Positions 27,407-37,354 of a stretch of DNA of 64,000 nt are shown here, piece by piece. The translations under genes and the position numbers were made by a program. The notes under the pieces are model-generated. The model searched no databases and was not told the origin of the DNA. It saw nothing but the letters and a program-made list of their open reading frames with translations. The DNA is from Paenibacillus sp. JCM 18996 (lineage in GTDB: Bacteria > Bacillota > Bacilli > Paenibacillales > NBRC-103111). The DNA lies in the NCBI GenBank assembly GCA_001313085.1, contig BBFE01000009.1, positions 1 to 64,000 of the forward strand, given 5' to 3'. How positions within the stretch are numbered: position 1 is the stretch's first letter; each line of letters opens with the position of its first letter.

Positions 27407-27520
27407 ATGGGCGGTTACAGCTGTGCTGGATATAGCTGCGCGGGCTATGGCGGCGGCTTTGCTTTTATCCTGGTTTTATTCATTCTCTTAGTTATTATTA
27501 CTCGCATGATGGTATACTAA
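27407..27520 (+). CDS. YjcZ-family small protein 2 (SCAGY repeat)
   Basis: A 37-residue protein: MGGYSCAGYSCAGYGGGFAF, then ILVLFILLVIITRMMVY. It is a clear tandem paralogue of the gene at 27256 (same GYSCAGYSCAGY head and VLFILLVII helix). The ribosome site is GAAGGAGGTGAATGAT, very strong. A terminator-like hairpin (aaccc ... gggtt, 27539-27567) follows. Confidence 0.75.
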   Translation: MGGYSCAGYSCAGYGGGFAFILVLFILLVIITRMMVY

Positions 27521-27570
27521 AAAAATAGCAGTATAAATTAACCCGGTCCTTTATAAGGAGTGGGTTATTT

Positions 27571-27660
27571 TGTTTGCAGCAGTGCATCCATTTTTGAATT
27601 TTCATTCATGATCGCCGTTATGGGCGAATAGATATTCAGATTAGAGTGGTCCATAAAGCT
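27571..27660 (-). CDS. Very small ORF or C-terminal remnant
   Basis: Minus-strand codons read MDHSNLNIYSPITAIMNEN, then SKMDALLQTK-stop. The text looks protein-like rather than random and may be the tail of a spore-coat-type protein or a 29-residue gene. No ribosome site is obvious and no family is certain. Confidence 0.25.
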
Positions 27661-27685
27661 ATATAAATTTATACAGGAGGAGAAC

Positions 27686-29389
27686 GTGATACATAACATT
27701 TCCAATACCCCTAAGGAAGAGACCGGAACAAAAGCAGCCAGAAGCATTGATCGCAGTGCGACCCAACATGTTCGCAATCCATTGCAGGCGATGTCCTACC
27801 GACAAGCTAAGGTGTTGGCCGTCGGCTCAAGCCGGTTTTTTGTTATCCTTGGCTGCCATGCTTTTCGAATCCGGTTTGAGCAAGTTTCATGTTTGCATTA
27901 CAGATTCCTCACGGACGGAGCGGCAGGGCTTGAAAGAACTCACCGATCAAGTGCGGAAGTTTGACTCCGAGGCTTCGATTGAAGAAATCACTGTTTCTAA
28001 TAACGAAAAAAGATACATGGAGACAAGCGGTACAGCCGTTTCAATGGATTCTATATGTCTCGGAAGAGGGGAATATCGAGGAGCTGCGGGCTCTTCAATC
28101 GGCTTGCAAAATGGAAAAAAAACCGCTTATTCCCGCCCTTTGTCTAATGCAGGCAGGAGTTGCAGGTCCACTTATACATCCGGACACCGAGGGGTGCTGT
28201 GAATCGTTGTGGCGGCGCATCCACCGCTCATCGCTTGTTAAAAAAATGCGGATCAGATTACCTTTTCTCCCACAGCAGGAGATATGCTCGCTAATGTTAT
28301 TGTGTTTGAACTGTTAAAAGCGGTGACGGAAGCAGGACAGTCACAATTAAAAAAAATTCGTTTTATTTGCTTGATTTGCAGACGTTGGAAGGAAGTTTTC
28401 ATTCATTCTTGCCTCATCCGCTGGTGACCGGAAGTATTGAGTTTGAATTGGTTGATGACTTAGATCTGGAACTCGCACAAAAAAACAGGGCGGTTGTGAG
28501 GCGGAAGCCTTATTTTCTTATTTCAGCCGGTTGACATCGAAGGAATCAGGCATTTTTTCATCATTGGGATGAGGGGGATCTAAAGCAGCTCCCACTTTGT
28601 CAATGCCGCCTACAGGCAGCTGACCCGCTTTCGCCGGGACCGGCGGAGCTGCTTCCGGAATTAATCTGTACAGGTATGACACATATAGAAGCGAGGATCG
28701 AGGCTGGATTGGCAGGAATCGAGGCGTATGCGGCAAGGCTGGCCGGGATCATGCTGATGTCCGGACAGGCATCGAGAAGCTCAATTGGCGAGACGGATGA
28801 TTTTATAGGTATGGGAGCGGGAAAAAAACAGTAGAAGAGGCCATCTGCCGCGGGCTGCAAAAAAAATGTCTGACTGAAGAGTTAAGAAAGCAAATGTCTG
28901 ATCGAGCCTCTGATGCGCTTACGGTCACACTTAACCGAGTGGAGGACCTTCAAAGCCGGTATTATTTGCAAGCACTGACCACCATGAAGAGCAGGCCGGA
29001 GATCGGGCTGGGCGAGATCCTGGGCTTTCCTGTCGTCTGGATCGGCACGGGCGATTGTTGGTATGGTTGTGCAGGCTTGAACAAGACAATGGCTCTGCGA
29101 GGTGCGCTGGAGTTAGCCCTGATAAAAGCACAAAACGATTTTACCTGCCCGCAGGCGCGAGGTGTAGAGCTTCCTGCTCTGGAAATGCAAGAAAAGATGC
29201 CGTTAAACCTTGTCATTGAGGCAATTCAAGAAAATCCACAGCATGAGTTTCTGCAGATGGCTCTGCAGGTCTTGAAACGAAATCACAGGCGGCTCGCAGT
29301 CTTCAGATCGGCTGTGGAACCATTTTTTTAAGAGAAGAGCTGGGAGGGGTTTTTTTGGTGTGATGATACGAAAGGGGGAGTCCCCTTGA
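27686..29389 (+). CDS. Azole-peptide maturation protein, ThiF-like, lacking the leader-binding N-terminus (locus 2)
   Basis: A diverged paralogue of the 19736 gene. GTG 27686 with ATACAGGAGGAGAAC begins VIHNISNTPKEETGTKAARS, then aligns from YRQAKVLAVGS onward: LAAMLFESGLSKFHVCITDS, WILYVSEEGNIEELRALQSA, MTHIEARIEAGLAGIEAYAA, GFPVVWIGTGDCWYGCAGLN. The first ~110 residues (winged-helix part) of the paralogue are absent, yet the start is well formed. At least eight frame breaks, mostly in A/T runs (27837, 28001, 28113, 28240, 28349, 28481, 28824, 29325). Its TGA overlaps the next TTG (TTGA). Confidence 0.75.
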
Positions 29390-31320
29390 GCTGCGAAATA
29401 ACCGTCATAGGAGCGGGGCAGTTAGCGGATTTAGTGTGTGAACGATTGCCCGGTCAATACAAGATCATTCGTCAATCTGATTTCACAGGTAGAATAAGCG
29501 GAACGTCTAAAATGGTGTTGGTCCTCCATGATGTGTGGGATTCTTCGGTTTATGCCACGGCGTCAGAGGCTCTGAGGAATGCGGATTTAACATGGCTGTG
29601 CGGCTTTATTTCTTATGACGAGGGAGTTATCGGGCCGCTTGTAAACCCAGGTACTCCGGGTTGCTCCCAGTGTGCGGATAAGAGGCTTCGTATGGCGGGC
29701 GGCAACCAAAATCATATTTTGGAGAACCTGCTGCTTGGTGCGGCTCCGCGCAATGAATCGGTATCGCGATCGGCACTTGTACATATGAGCTGTTTGATCG
29801 TGAAAGAGGTGTCAAGCGTTATTCAGGGGAGGCCGGTCCACACGGAAGATCAGATTTATTTGGTTGATTTGAAAACACTGAAGAGTTCGCTGCATCCGTT
29901 TTTTTGCCTGACCCGCTCTGCGAGGTATGCGGTCGATTGCCGGACGACTCCCCGGAGAATGCCCGAATTACACTACAAACAAGCCCTAAAGTGAGCCCCA
30001 ACATTTACCGCTGCCGACCGATGGACGACCTTAAGAAGGTTTTGGCCAGAGACTATGTGGATGAGAGGACAGGCTTACTAAACGGAAAAAGAGTGGACCT
30101 GATGTCTCCATTTTCCAACGTGCTTATGAATTTGCCCTCTGTAATGGGGAATGAGGTGACGGCCGGCCGGTCTCATTGTTTTACGGAAAGCGAGCTTTCT
30201 GCCATTTTGGAGGGTTTGGAGCGATACTGCGGCATTTTACCTCGCGGCAAGCGAAGCGTAATACACGATTGTTTCCGGAATCTGGCCCATCAAGCATTGG
30301 ATCCCGCCACCGCCGGGCTGTACTCAGCTGAACAGTATGCACAGCCTGATTTCCCGTTCCAACCCTTTGATCCTGCAGCTCCGATGAACTGGGTATGGGC
30401 TTACTCCTTATTGGAAGAACGTCCAATTCTGGTTCCGGATCAGCTTGCTTATTACAGTATGGGCTGTGAAGGCAGCTTTGTCCAAGAAGCTTCTAATGGC
30501 TGCGCCTTGGGAGGAAGTCTCGAGGAAGCCATTTTGTATGGGATTTTGGAGGTGGTGGAGCGCGATTCGTTCCTGCTGACCTGGTATGCACAGTTGTCTA
30601 TCCCGCGGCTTGACCCTTATTCCGCCCAGGACAAAGAATTACAGCTGATGGTTGATCGTTTGCAGATGGTGGCCGGATATGATGTTTTCCTGTTTAATAT
30701 GACGATGGAAACCGGGATTCCGAGCATTTGGGCGACAGTAAAAAAACAATAAAACAACCGGATCGAATCTCATTTGTGCTGCCGGCGCTCATCCGGATCC
30801 TGTAAAAGCCGCGAAAAGCGCGATTTTCGAGTTGGCCGGCAATATGGCATATCTGGACGAGATGCTGGAGGCAAACAGGGAAGAGTATGTCCGAATGTTG
30901 AATGATTCGTCCCTGGTAAGCCGAATGGAAGACCATTCCGCGCTGTACTGTTTACCTGAGGCTGAGGAGCGCTTGCAATTTTTGCTGGAAGCAAATCGTC
31001 AGCTCCGAACATTTGGCGAAGAATTCAACTATAAGCCGTCGCATGAAGATCTGACTGAAGATTTGAAGGATATTTTGCGCAAATTTAAAAGTTTGAACCT
31101 GAACCTAATTGTTATAAATCAAAGCACCCCTGAAACTATCCGAAATGGATTGTATTGCGTAAAAGTGATAATCCCGGGCATGCTGCCCATGACGTTCGGA
31201 CATCACCTTACCCGCTTGTCGGGTTTGGAGAGAGTATTGCGTGTGCCGATGGAACTTGGTTATAAGGAGCAGCCGCTGAAAATGGAAAATCTGAACCGGC
31301 ATCCCCATCCGTTTCTTTAA
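29386..31320 (+). CDS. YcaO cyclodehydratase with C domain (locus 2)
   Basis: TTG 29386 opens LSCEITVIGAGQLADLVCER. Zinc cysteines are GCSQCADKR and DPLCEVCGRLPDD. YcaO motifs: FTESELSAILEGLERYCG, FVQEASNGCALGGSLEEAIL, EVVERDSFLLTWYAQLSIP, CAAGAHPDPVKAAKSAIFEL, IIPGMLPMTFGHHLTRLSGL. All ATP-site glutamates seen in the locus 1 paralogue are kept. It ends NRHPHPFL, so the PxPxP tail of locus 1 is reduced to PHP. Two breaks only (29901-29907 and 30740-30746). No SagB gene follows. Confidence 0.88.
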
Positions 31321-31394
31321 GACTTCATTCATCGAGTCATTGGCGGGCTGTCCAGTCAAAACAGCGGGAGGAATGAATGTGTACCCAGTTTATC

Positions 31395-31510
31395 CTTAGC
31401 AGGGCAGCCATTTGCTGGCTCCGACATACATTTACTTGGCATCTGACGACTCATCCTTTGTAACCGGGCAGGTTCTGCATGTAAACGGCGGCGTCATGAC
31501 TGAAACCTGA
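31395..31510 (+). pseudogene. C-terminal remnant of an SDR (glucose-dehydrogenase-like)
   Basis: APTYIYLASDDSSFVTGQVL, then HVNGGVMTET-stop is the classical SDR tail (YLASDxSSxxTGQxLHVNGG). Nothing of the Rossmann half precedes it. It sits exactly where a SagB gene would stand in locus 2, so an insertion/deletion replaced that gene. Confidence 0.7.
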
Positions 31511-31604
31511 TTTGTCGCAGCGCCTACGACGCCGATCGTATTGTCCATCGCTGCAATCGTTCCGGCTACCTGTAGAACAAGGAAAAACCGCTCACATAAT
31601 AGAC

Positions 31605-31719
31605 AAAGCCTAAAGACGCTAAACAAATTAATATTTGCGCAGCGTCTTTAGGCTTTGGCTTGGCAATTAGACGTATCTATGTCTATAAGCTTATAATATC
31701 ACTTGATTCAACTGCATTT
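31605..31719. repeat. Terminator plus shared 3' tail, copy 2
   Basis: Hairpin AAAGCCTAAAGACGCT ... AGCGTCTTTAGGCTTT (31605-31657), then ttggcaattagacgtatcta and further bases nearly identical to 25278-25345. The right part encodes the last codons of the minus-strand ABC exporter. The hairpin is bidirectional and sits between convergent genes. Confidence 0.75.
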
Positions 31720-33509
31720 TATAGAACTTTGCATAAATACCGTTATTTTTTTCAAAAGCTCTGCGTGTGTACCTTCCTCTGCAATCCCTTGTTGCGAAAG
31801 CACTATAATCCTGTCTGCATTTTTTTGATAGTGGACAGCCTATGTGCGATTACAAAGGTAGTGCGGTTCTTGGCCAACTTTTCAAAACTTTCCTGCACCA
31901 CCCTTTCACTTTCATTGTCCAGGGCGGAAGTGGCTTCATCAAATATAAGGATAGAAGGGTTTTTTTTCAAAAAATACACGTGCGATGCTTATGCGTTGCT
32001 TCTGACCGCCCGAAAGCTTTACACCCCGCTGTCCGATATAGGCATTGTAGCCACCCGGAAGCTCCATTATAAATTCATGGGCATTTGCGTTTTTTTAGCA
32101 GCGTTTACAATTTCTTCATCAGTAGCTCCAGGCTTCCCATATAAGATGTTCTCTTTAATCGTACCCGCAAACAAATATACATCTTGTTGCACGATCCCGA
32201 TATGGTGACGCAATGACTTTAGCTTTATAGTTTTGATATCCGTACCGTCAATTTTAATAGCACCTTGCTGGTTTCATAAAAAAAACGCGGGATTAGACTG
32301 CAAAGTGTCGTTTTGCCGACTCCGGATGAACCTGCAAGCGCTACATATTCACCGGGATTTGCCGTGATGTTTATATTGCTAAACACATAATTCGAGTCGC
32401 TGGCATACTGGAACCCTACATTTACAAATTCCACTTTGCCTTTTACACTTCCTAACACAGCAGCATCTTTTGCATCAGTGATGTCCGGCTCAACTGCCAT
32501 AATTTCCATAAAACGTTCGAATCCGGCCACCCCGTTTTGAAGATTCTGGGTAAAGTTCACTAATCTTTTTTTACCGGGTCCACCAAAGTGTTTATATATA
32601 ACAAAAAAGGTAATCAACTCTGTCAGATGCAATCGGTTATAACTTATAAGAACGGCACCCGCGACAACAACCGAAATGTTAATAAATGAAATGAAGCCGG
32701 TCAAGCCGTTAAAGAACAATGCCTCAACCCGGTAACCGTTTTTTCCTGCTTTCCAAAAAAAACCGGCGGTTACTGCTTTTAAATTTATCCATTTCGATTT
32801 CTTCATTGGCAAACGATTGGACAACTCTAATCCCGGAAAGGCTGTCTTCGATTTGCGCGTTTATGTCCGCTATACGTTCCTTATTCTTTTTTAAGGGCGT
32901 TTTTTTTCACCTTTATGCTGTACCGATATGCAAAAAAGAAGCATGAAAAGTAAAATAAAAAAAAATAGCCAAAGTGAGTATCCAATTCATACTTAGCAAA
33001 ATAAAGAACGAACCGATAATTCTCACCAAAGATATAACCGTATCTTCCGGTCCATGGTGGGCAAGTTCCGATATATCGAATAAGTCTGTTGTTATACGCG
33101 ACATCAGCTGCCCTGTTCTGGCATTGTCGTGGTATTGAAACGAAAGCTTTTGAACATGCTGAAAAAAAAGGTCGTTTCGCATGTCGGACTCCATCTTGGC
33201 TCCCATCACATGCCCAAAATAGTCCGTATAGAAGTTGCTGACATACTCAACAGCCATCAAAAAAACAAAAAAAAGATTCCAACCATTTTTATAATTAACT
33301 CTGCAGCGATTCCCTCATCACTTATTGCATTTTTCGTAATATAATTTACCAGCATGGGATATGCAAGTACCGTCATCGAAGCCAGCGATGCAAAAAAAAT
33401 CAAATCCGCAAACAGCACCTTTTTTATAAGGTTTGTAGTAAGCTAAAAAAAATTTTTTTTAACTTTTCCACGAACTATGCCTCCAAGCAAATTTTATATA
33501 GTGTCTCAT
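31691..33509 (-). CDS. ABC exporter, fused permease-ATPase (MsbA/BmrA-type)
   Basis: Start 33509 after [29 protein letters not shown]. Transmembrane part: [79 protein letters not shown]. ATPase part: [20 protein letters not shown] (Walker A), [19 protein letters not shown] (signature), [17 protein letters not shown] (Walker B) and [12 protein letters not shown] (H loop). About 600 residues with roughly ten A/T-run breaks. It may export the azole peptide or give immunity: it lies convergent to locus 2, and a copy of its 3' end follows locus 1. Confidence 0.85.
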
Positions 33510-33954
33510 CTTTTTTCCCCTCCAGTCGGTTTATAATTATGGTAGCATCGCAATACCAAGCGGACAATGTAACAATTCATTAAAATCAATTCTTATCACC
33601 TTCGTGGCATAAGATTGTTGCACGATGCGAGTCGACGGCTGGTACACTGCTATACGCGGGTTGGGAACCACATTTATGCCTTCGTGAAGGGAGCTCTGGG
33701 GTTTGATTACCGACTATGTTTACTCTCACTTCCAGCCTTATGGTCACCTAAAGGCGGAGGATTTAGACTAGGTTGCATCATGATCAAGTCTATATTTAAA
33801 GTTTTTTGAAAGCGCAATATGGAAAATGGAGGAAGTTGTGTTTTCGTGCCGAAATATTGATTACGATAATTCTCCTAAATTAATAAGGAAGTAAGGTTTC
33901 AATCCATAGTTATAATTTCAAGTTCAACCCGTTTTACCTTGCACAATAGCGGAA
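33510..33954. other. Intergenic region, no convincing gene
   Basis: A 64-codon open frame at 33615-33809 has no ribosome site and low protein character. The minus-strand ABC promoter should lie near 33520-33600. Confidence 0.4.
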
Positions 33955-34340
33955 TGGAAATCCGCTATCGGTGGCGGCGCGATATGTGAGAGAACTGCAC
34001 TGGCATCCTAATAACGACGAGTGGCAGTATTACCTCACCGGACAGGGGCGAATGACGGTATTTGCGGGCAATGGCACAGCCGGTACATTTGATTATGGAG
34101 CCGGTGATGTCGGTTATGTACCTTTTGCTGCTGGGCACTATATTCAGAATACGGGTAACCAAACCTTATGGTTTTTTTTAGAGATATTCAAGAGTGACCG
34201 ATTTGTGGATGTGTCGTTAAACCAATGGATGGCACTGACTCCTCGTGAACTGGTAGAGAAAAAAACTTACATGTAGGCCCGGAACTGTTGAACGCACTGC
34301 GTAAGGAAAAAAATGGCCCGTCGTCAAATACCCAGAGTAA
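33955..34340 (+). pseudogene. Oxalate decarboxylase fragment (second cupin)
   Basis: [86 protein letters not shown] and, after an A-run break, WPVVKYPE-stop. This is the C-terminal cupin of a bicupin OxdC; HWHPNxDEW is the Mn-binding HxHxxxxE and GHY the last His. The N-terminal cupin and start are missing, so it is a real truncation. Related enzymes turn oxalate into formate and CO2. Confidence 0.8.
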
Positions 34341-34354
34341 AGGAGATGAGAATT

Positions 34355-35167
34355 TTGAGTGAGCTAAGAACAGTTGAATTAACAAGAAACATGAACACTG
34401 TAGATTCTATATATAATGATTTATTAAAACTTGGCGTGTGAAATGGGGATATATTGTTAGTGCATTCTTCTCTTTCAAGCTTGGGTTGGGTTTGTGGAGG
34501 TGTTCAGGCTGTAATAATGGCTCTTAAACAAGCTGTAGGCAAAGGCGGTACCTTAGTAATGCCTGCACACAGCGGAGAAATTTCTGACCCGGCTGAGTGG
34601 AGTAACCCTCCAGTCCCAACGGAATGGATAGAAAAGATATATGAAAGCATGCCTGCGTTTGATGTGGATCTCTCGCCAACAAGGGGAATGGGACGCATTG
34701 CAGAGTTATTTAGGACCTTACCGGAATCTGTTAGGTCGAACCATCCGCAAGTATCCTTTTCTGCCAGTGGAAAATATGCAAATACGGTGACAGAGAATCA
34801 TCAGCTAGCACCTCAATTTGGGATGAATTCTCCTTTGGGAAAATTGTATGAATTAAATGCAAAAGTACTTTTATTAGGTGTCAACTATGATTCTTGTACA
34901 AGCTTCCATCTTGCTGAGGCTTTAAATGAAAAGATGCCAAGAAAAAAAATGGGAGCCGCAATAATGGAAAATAATAAAAGAGTTTGGAAATGGTTTGAGG
35001 ATTATGCTTACACGGATGCGGATTTTGAGCAGATTGGAAAGGCACTTGACGAAACCAGTTACGTTACATTAGGTAAAATTGGCAATGCTCAATGCAGACT
35101 CTTTAATATGAATGCAGGTGTTGATTTTGCAGGCAAATGGTTGGAACAGTATAGATTCGATACCTGA
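34355..35167 (+). CDS. AAC(3)/YokD-family N-acetyltransferase with in-frame TGA
   Basis: About 270 residues: LSELRTVELTRNMNTVDS, then LLVHSSLSSLGWVCGGVQAV, ALKQAVGKGGTLVMPAHSGE, DLSPTRGMGRIAELFRTLPE, SNHPQVSFSASGKYANTVTE, APQFGMNSPLGKLYELNAKV and LLLGVNYDSCTSFHLAEAL. These are the hallmarks of the Antibiotic_NAT family (LVHSSLSSLG, GTLVMP, HP-SF, PLGK). Whether it modifies aminoglycosides is not shown; YokD-type members often lack such activity. The start TTG 34355 follows AAAGGAGATGAGAATT. A TGA at 34439-34441 interrupts the frame (LGV-stop-NGDILL) outside any long homopolymer. Confidence 0.8.
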
Positions 35168-35177
35168 TTTCAGGAGG

Positions 35178-35670
35178 CTAACCGTCAGGCGTGGAATCCT
35201 TAATCGAATTAAACAAGCCATCGATGTATTTCCCGAGCCTCACGCTAATTTCAGCTTTCAATACATCACGGATCAGTGTGAAGTCGCCCTCAAATCCGTT
35301 GCAGGTAAACCTATACTTCATTCCAGTATCTAACATTTCCTCATTGATTATCCTGATATTGTGTCGTCTAAGTTCTTTTTTTTACTTCCAGGAAGTCTGT
35401 GTGAATCTGCTTTAACAGCACAAGGAGTGCGTTTATGTAAAGTTTTTTTTCAAGGAGTACGTCGAAAATTCAATCTGTTTAAGGTTCTTCTCCACTACAT
35501 TGACGATAGCAGGCAGGATCGCGTAAGCCCGTATGAGCGTCAATTCTTCCTTTGTCGGCACTCTGTGAGATTCTGCAGGCTCTCTGCGCTTTATTAACGC
35601 CTCACGCTGCTCTGGCAGTGTCATGCGACTGGATTCCCACAGCCCATTTTTTTTCTAATTTCTTGCTCAT
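35178..35670 (-). CDS. YolD-like partner protein of UvrX
   Basis: ATG 35670 overlaps the uvrX stop (ATGA). Restored: MSKKLEKNGLWESSRMTLPE, QREALIKRREPAESHRVPTK, ELTLIRAYAILPAIVNVVEK, INALLVLLKQIHTDFLEVKK, IINEEMLDTGMKYRFTCNGF. The N-terminal WESSRMxLPEHxxAL pattern is that of YolD-like proteins encoded next to Y-family polymerases. The rest is longer than a typical YolD (about 160 versus 110 residues). Breaks at 35443-35450, 35648-35655 and about 35377. It probably assists or regulates the polymerase. Confidence 0.65.
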
Positions 35671-36936
35671 TTGTAATGTCCTCCAATTTTGGCGCTTCGT
35701 TCAAATGCCTGCCCTGCGTCGAGAAGTGATGATGCGCGTAAAATCGCTGTATTTCCATACCGCCGCTTGATTTTGTCTGTCGTTTTTTTCCAAATTCCGT
35801 GTCCTCTCCCGATCTCCGAACAAGTTGAGCGTCAGCTGATATTCCGAATCATGGGTGATACCCGTCAGTGTAACCATGACCTTTCTTATAGGCAGTCCAT
35901 TCCAATGAGTAAAAAAAAGATATTCTTTGCAGCTTCATAAACTTCATGAGTTATATTTGTGGGATCGGAAAGTGTGGTTTGCCTGTGAAAGCCCGTTGGG
36001 CGGTCGAAGTCGGCTCCTTGTGCGCCAGCGGTAACAACACGTCCCATATATGATTTAGAACGGGCGCGGCGGCAAACTTCCTCTGCCAGTTCAAGCAAAA
36101 TCACTTCTATCTCCTCACGTTTTCCGTAATCCCTTGGCAGCGTCATGCCGTGTCCTATAGCCTTTTGCTGCTTGCCATACGTGTCCGGCGTCACAGGCGA
36201 ATCATCAATGCCATTTGCGGTACGCCAATACACTTCTGCATTAATATCACTGTTTTTTGCCGAAGTGAAGCCGCATTTTCTTCTTAAGTTCAGGTAATGG
36301 GGTCTTGGCAAGATGGCCGATCGTTATAATTCCCATTCGTGCAAAATGTGCGGTCATCCTTGACGCTACGCTAAACATCTTATGAACGGGAAGCTCCCAC
36401 AGATGGGTTTCGATTTCGGACTTGGGTAATATGAACACGCCTTCCGTCTTTTTTTCTTGGCGAAATTGTCGCAGGCCATTTTGGCAAGGACCTTTGTAGA
36501 ACTGATTCCTATTCTTGACCAAACCCCTGTCTGCAAATAAATCTTTGATTGGATCAAGTGTGCAATATACTCCGGACTGCCAAAGTATTTAATGGAGTGA
36601 GTTACATCAAGAAATTGTTCGTCAATACTGTAAGGTTCAACCATTTCCGTAAAGCCCTCCAAGGTTTCCGTCAAAAGCAACGAAACATCAAGGTACGTTT
36701 GCATTCTTGGCTTTATCACAATCAGTTCCGGACATTTGGCGATGGCTGTTCCCAGCCGCTCCGCCGTGGTCACGCCAAATTGTTTGGCTACAGGACAAGC
36801 CGCCAGAATGATTCCGGAACGTCTTGCAGGATCGCCTGCGACCACGACAGGGCGGTGCTGGTATTCGGGATGTGCAGCCTTTTCTACACTTGCGTAAAAA
36901 ACTCTGGCAATCGGCAAGCATGATGACACGGTCCAT
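35667..36936 (-). CDS. uvrX: Y-family DNA polymerase, UvrX/UmuC-like
   Basis: MDRVIMLADCQSFYASVEKA (catalytic D in LADCQSFYASVEK), HPEYQHRPVVVAGDPARRSG, EPYSIDEQFLDVTHSIKYFG (catalytic SIDE), ARSKSYMGRVVTAGAQGADF, HRQTTLSDPTNITHEVYEAA and a final ILRASSLLDAGQAFERSAKI. About 420 residues once breaks at 35779-35785, 35910-35917, 36252-36257, 36449-36456 and 36896-36901 are corrected. It performs translesion synthesis during the SOS response. The start ATG 36936 follows CGGGGTGATCTTA. A LexA box lies upstream at 36987. Confidence 0.88.
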
Positions 36937-36986
36937 TAAGATCACCCCGAATAGGAATGTTTGTTCGTATGTAGTATAATAAGAAT

Positions 36987-37004
36987 AGCGAACAAATATT
37001 CGCT
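36987..37004. promoter_or_regulatory. LexA (DinR) SOS box before uvrX
   Basis: AGCGAACAAATATTCGCT: perfect six-base arms and one mismatch to CGAAC-N4-GTTCG. It lies 51 bp before the uvrX ATG with TTATTATACT as a nearby -10. Confidence 0.75.
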
Positions 37005-37354
37005 TTGCAAGTGGGGAAATATTGACATTTTGAGGGTATTGAAAAAAAACTTGGGTTATAGGGCGGAGAGCACTTACCTTTAGGTTATTAGGTTAGCTTG
37101 TTGTAAGCTCTTACGTGGAATCGGATTTGATTTTATAATGAAAGAGTTCAGTGTTGAGCCAGAGCGCGCTCCGTGTATGGCTATATCGTGACAGCCAGAT
37201 GCAGCATTGGAGAAAGCTCGGCGTTTGCTCGGCTATGAGCCCCGCTATTCCTCTATGGAAGCCGCCAGGGAATGGTAAAGTTGGTTGATTCGGCACAAGG
37301 ATGGATAGTCTTGAAGTTTCTCCCCTCAACTACATTACTTAGGAGGTAAAGAAC
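37005..37354 (+). pseudogene. Remnant of an NAD-dependent epimerase/dehydratase
   Basis: Bases about 37199-37278 encode AALEKARRLLGYEPRYSSME, then AAREW-stop, the C-terminal signature of extended-SDR sugar epimerases (KARRLLGYxPRYSS). The Rossmann half is absent. The rest of the stretch shows no gene; TTACTTAGGAGGTAAA at its end belongs to the next gene. Confidence 0.6.

Noticed and set aside
33615..33809. Open frame of 64 codons
   Set aside because: No ribosome site, no conserved text and no partner; likely chance.
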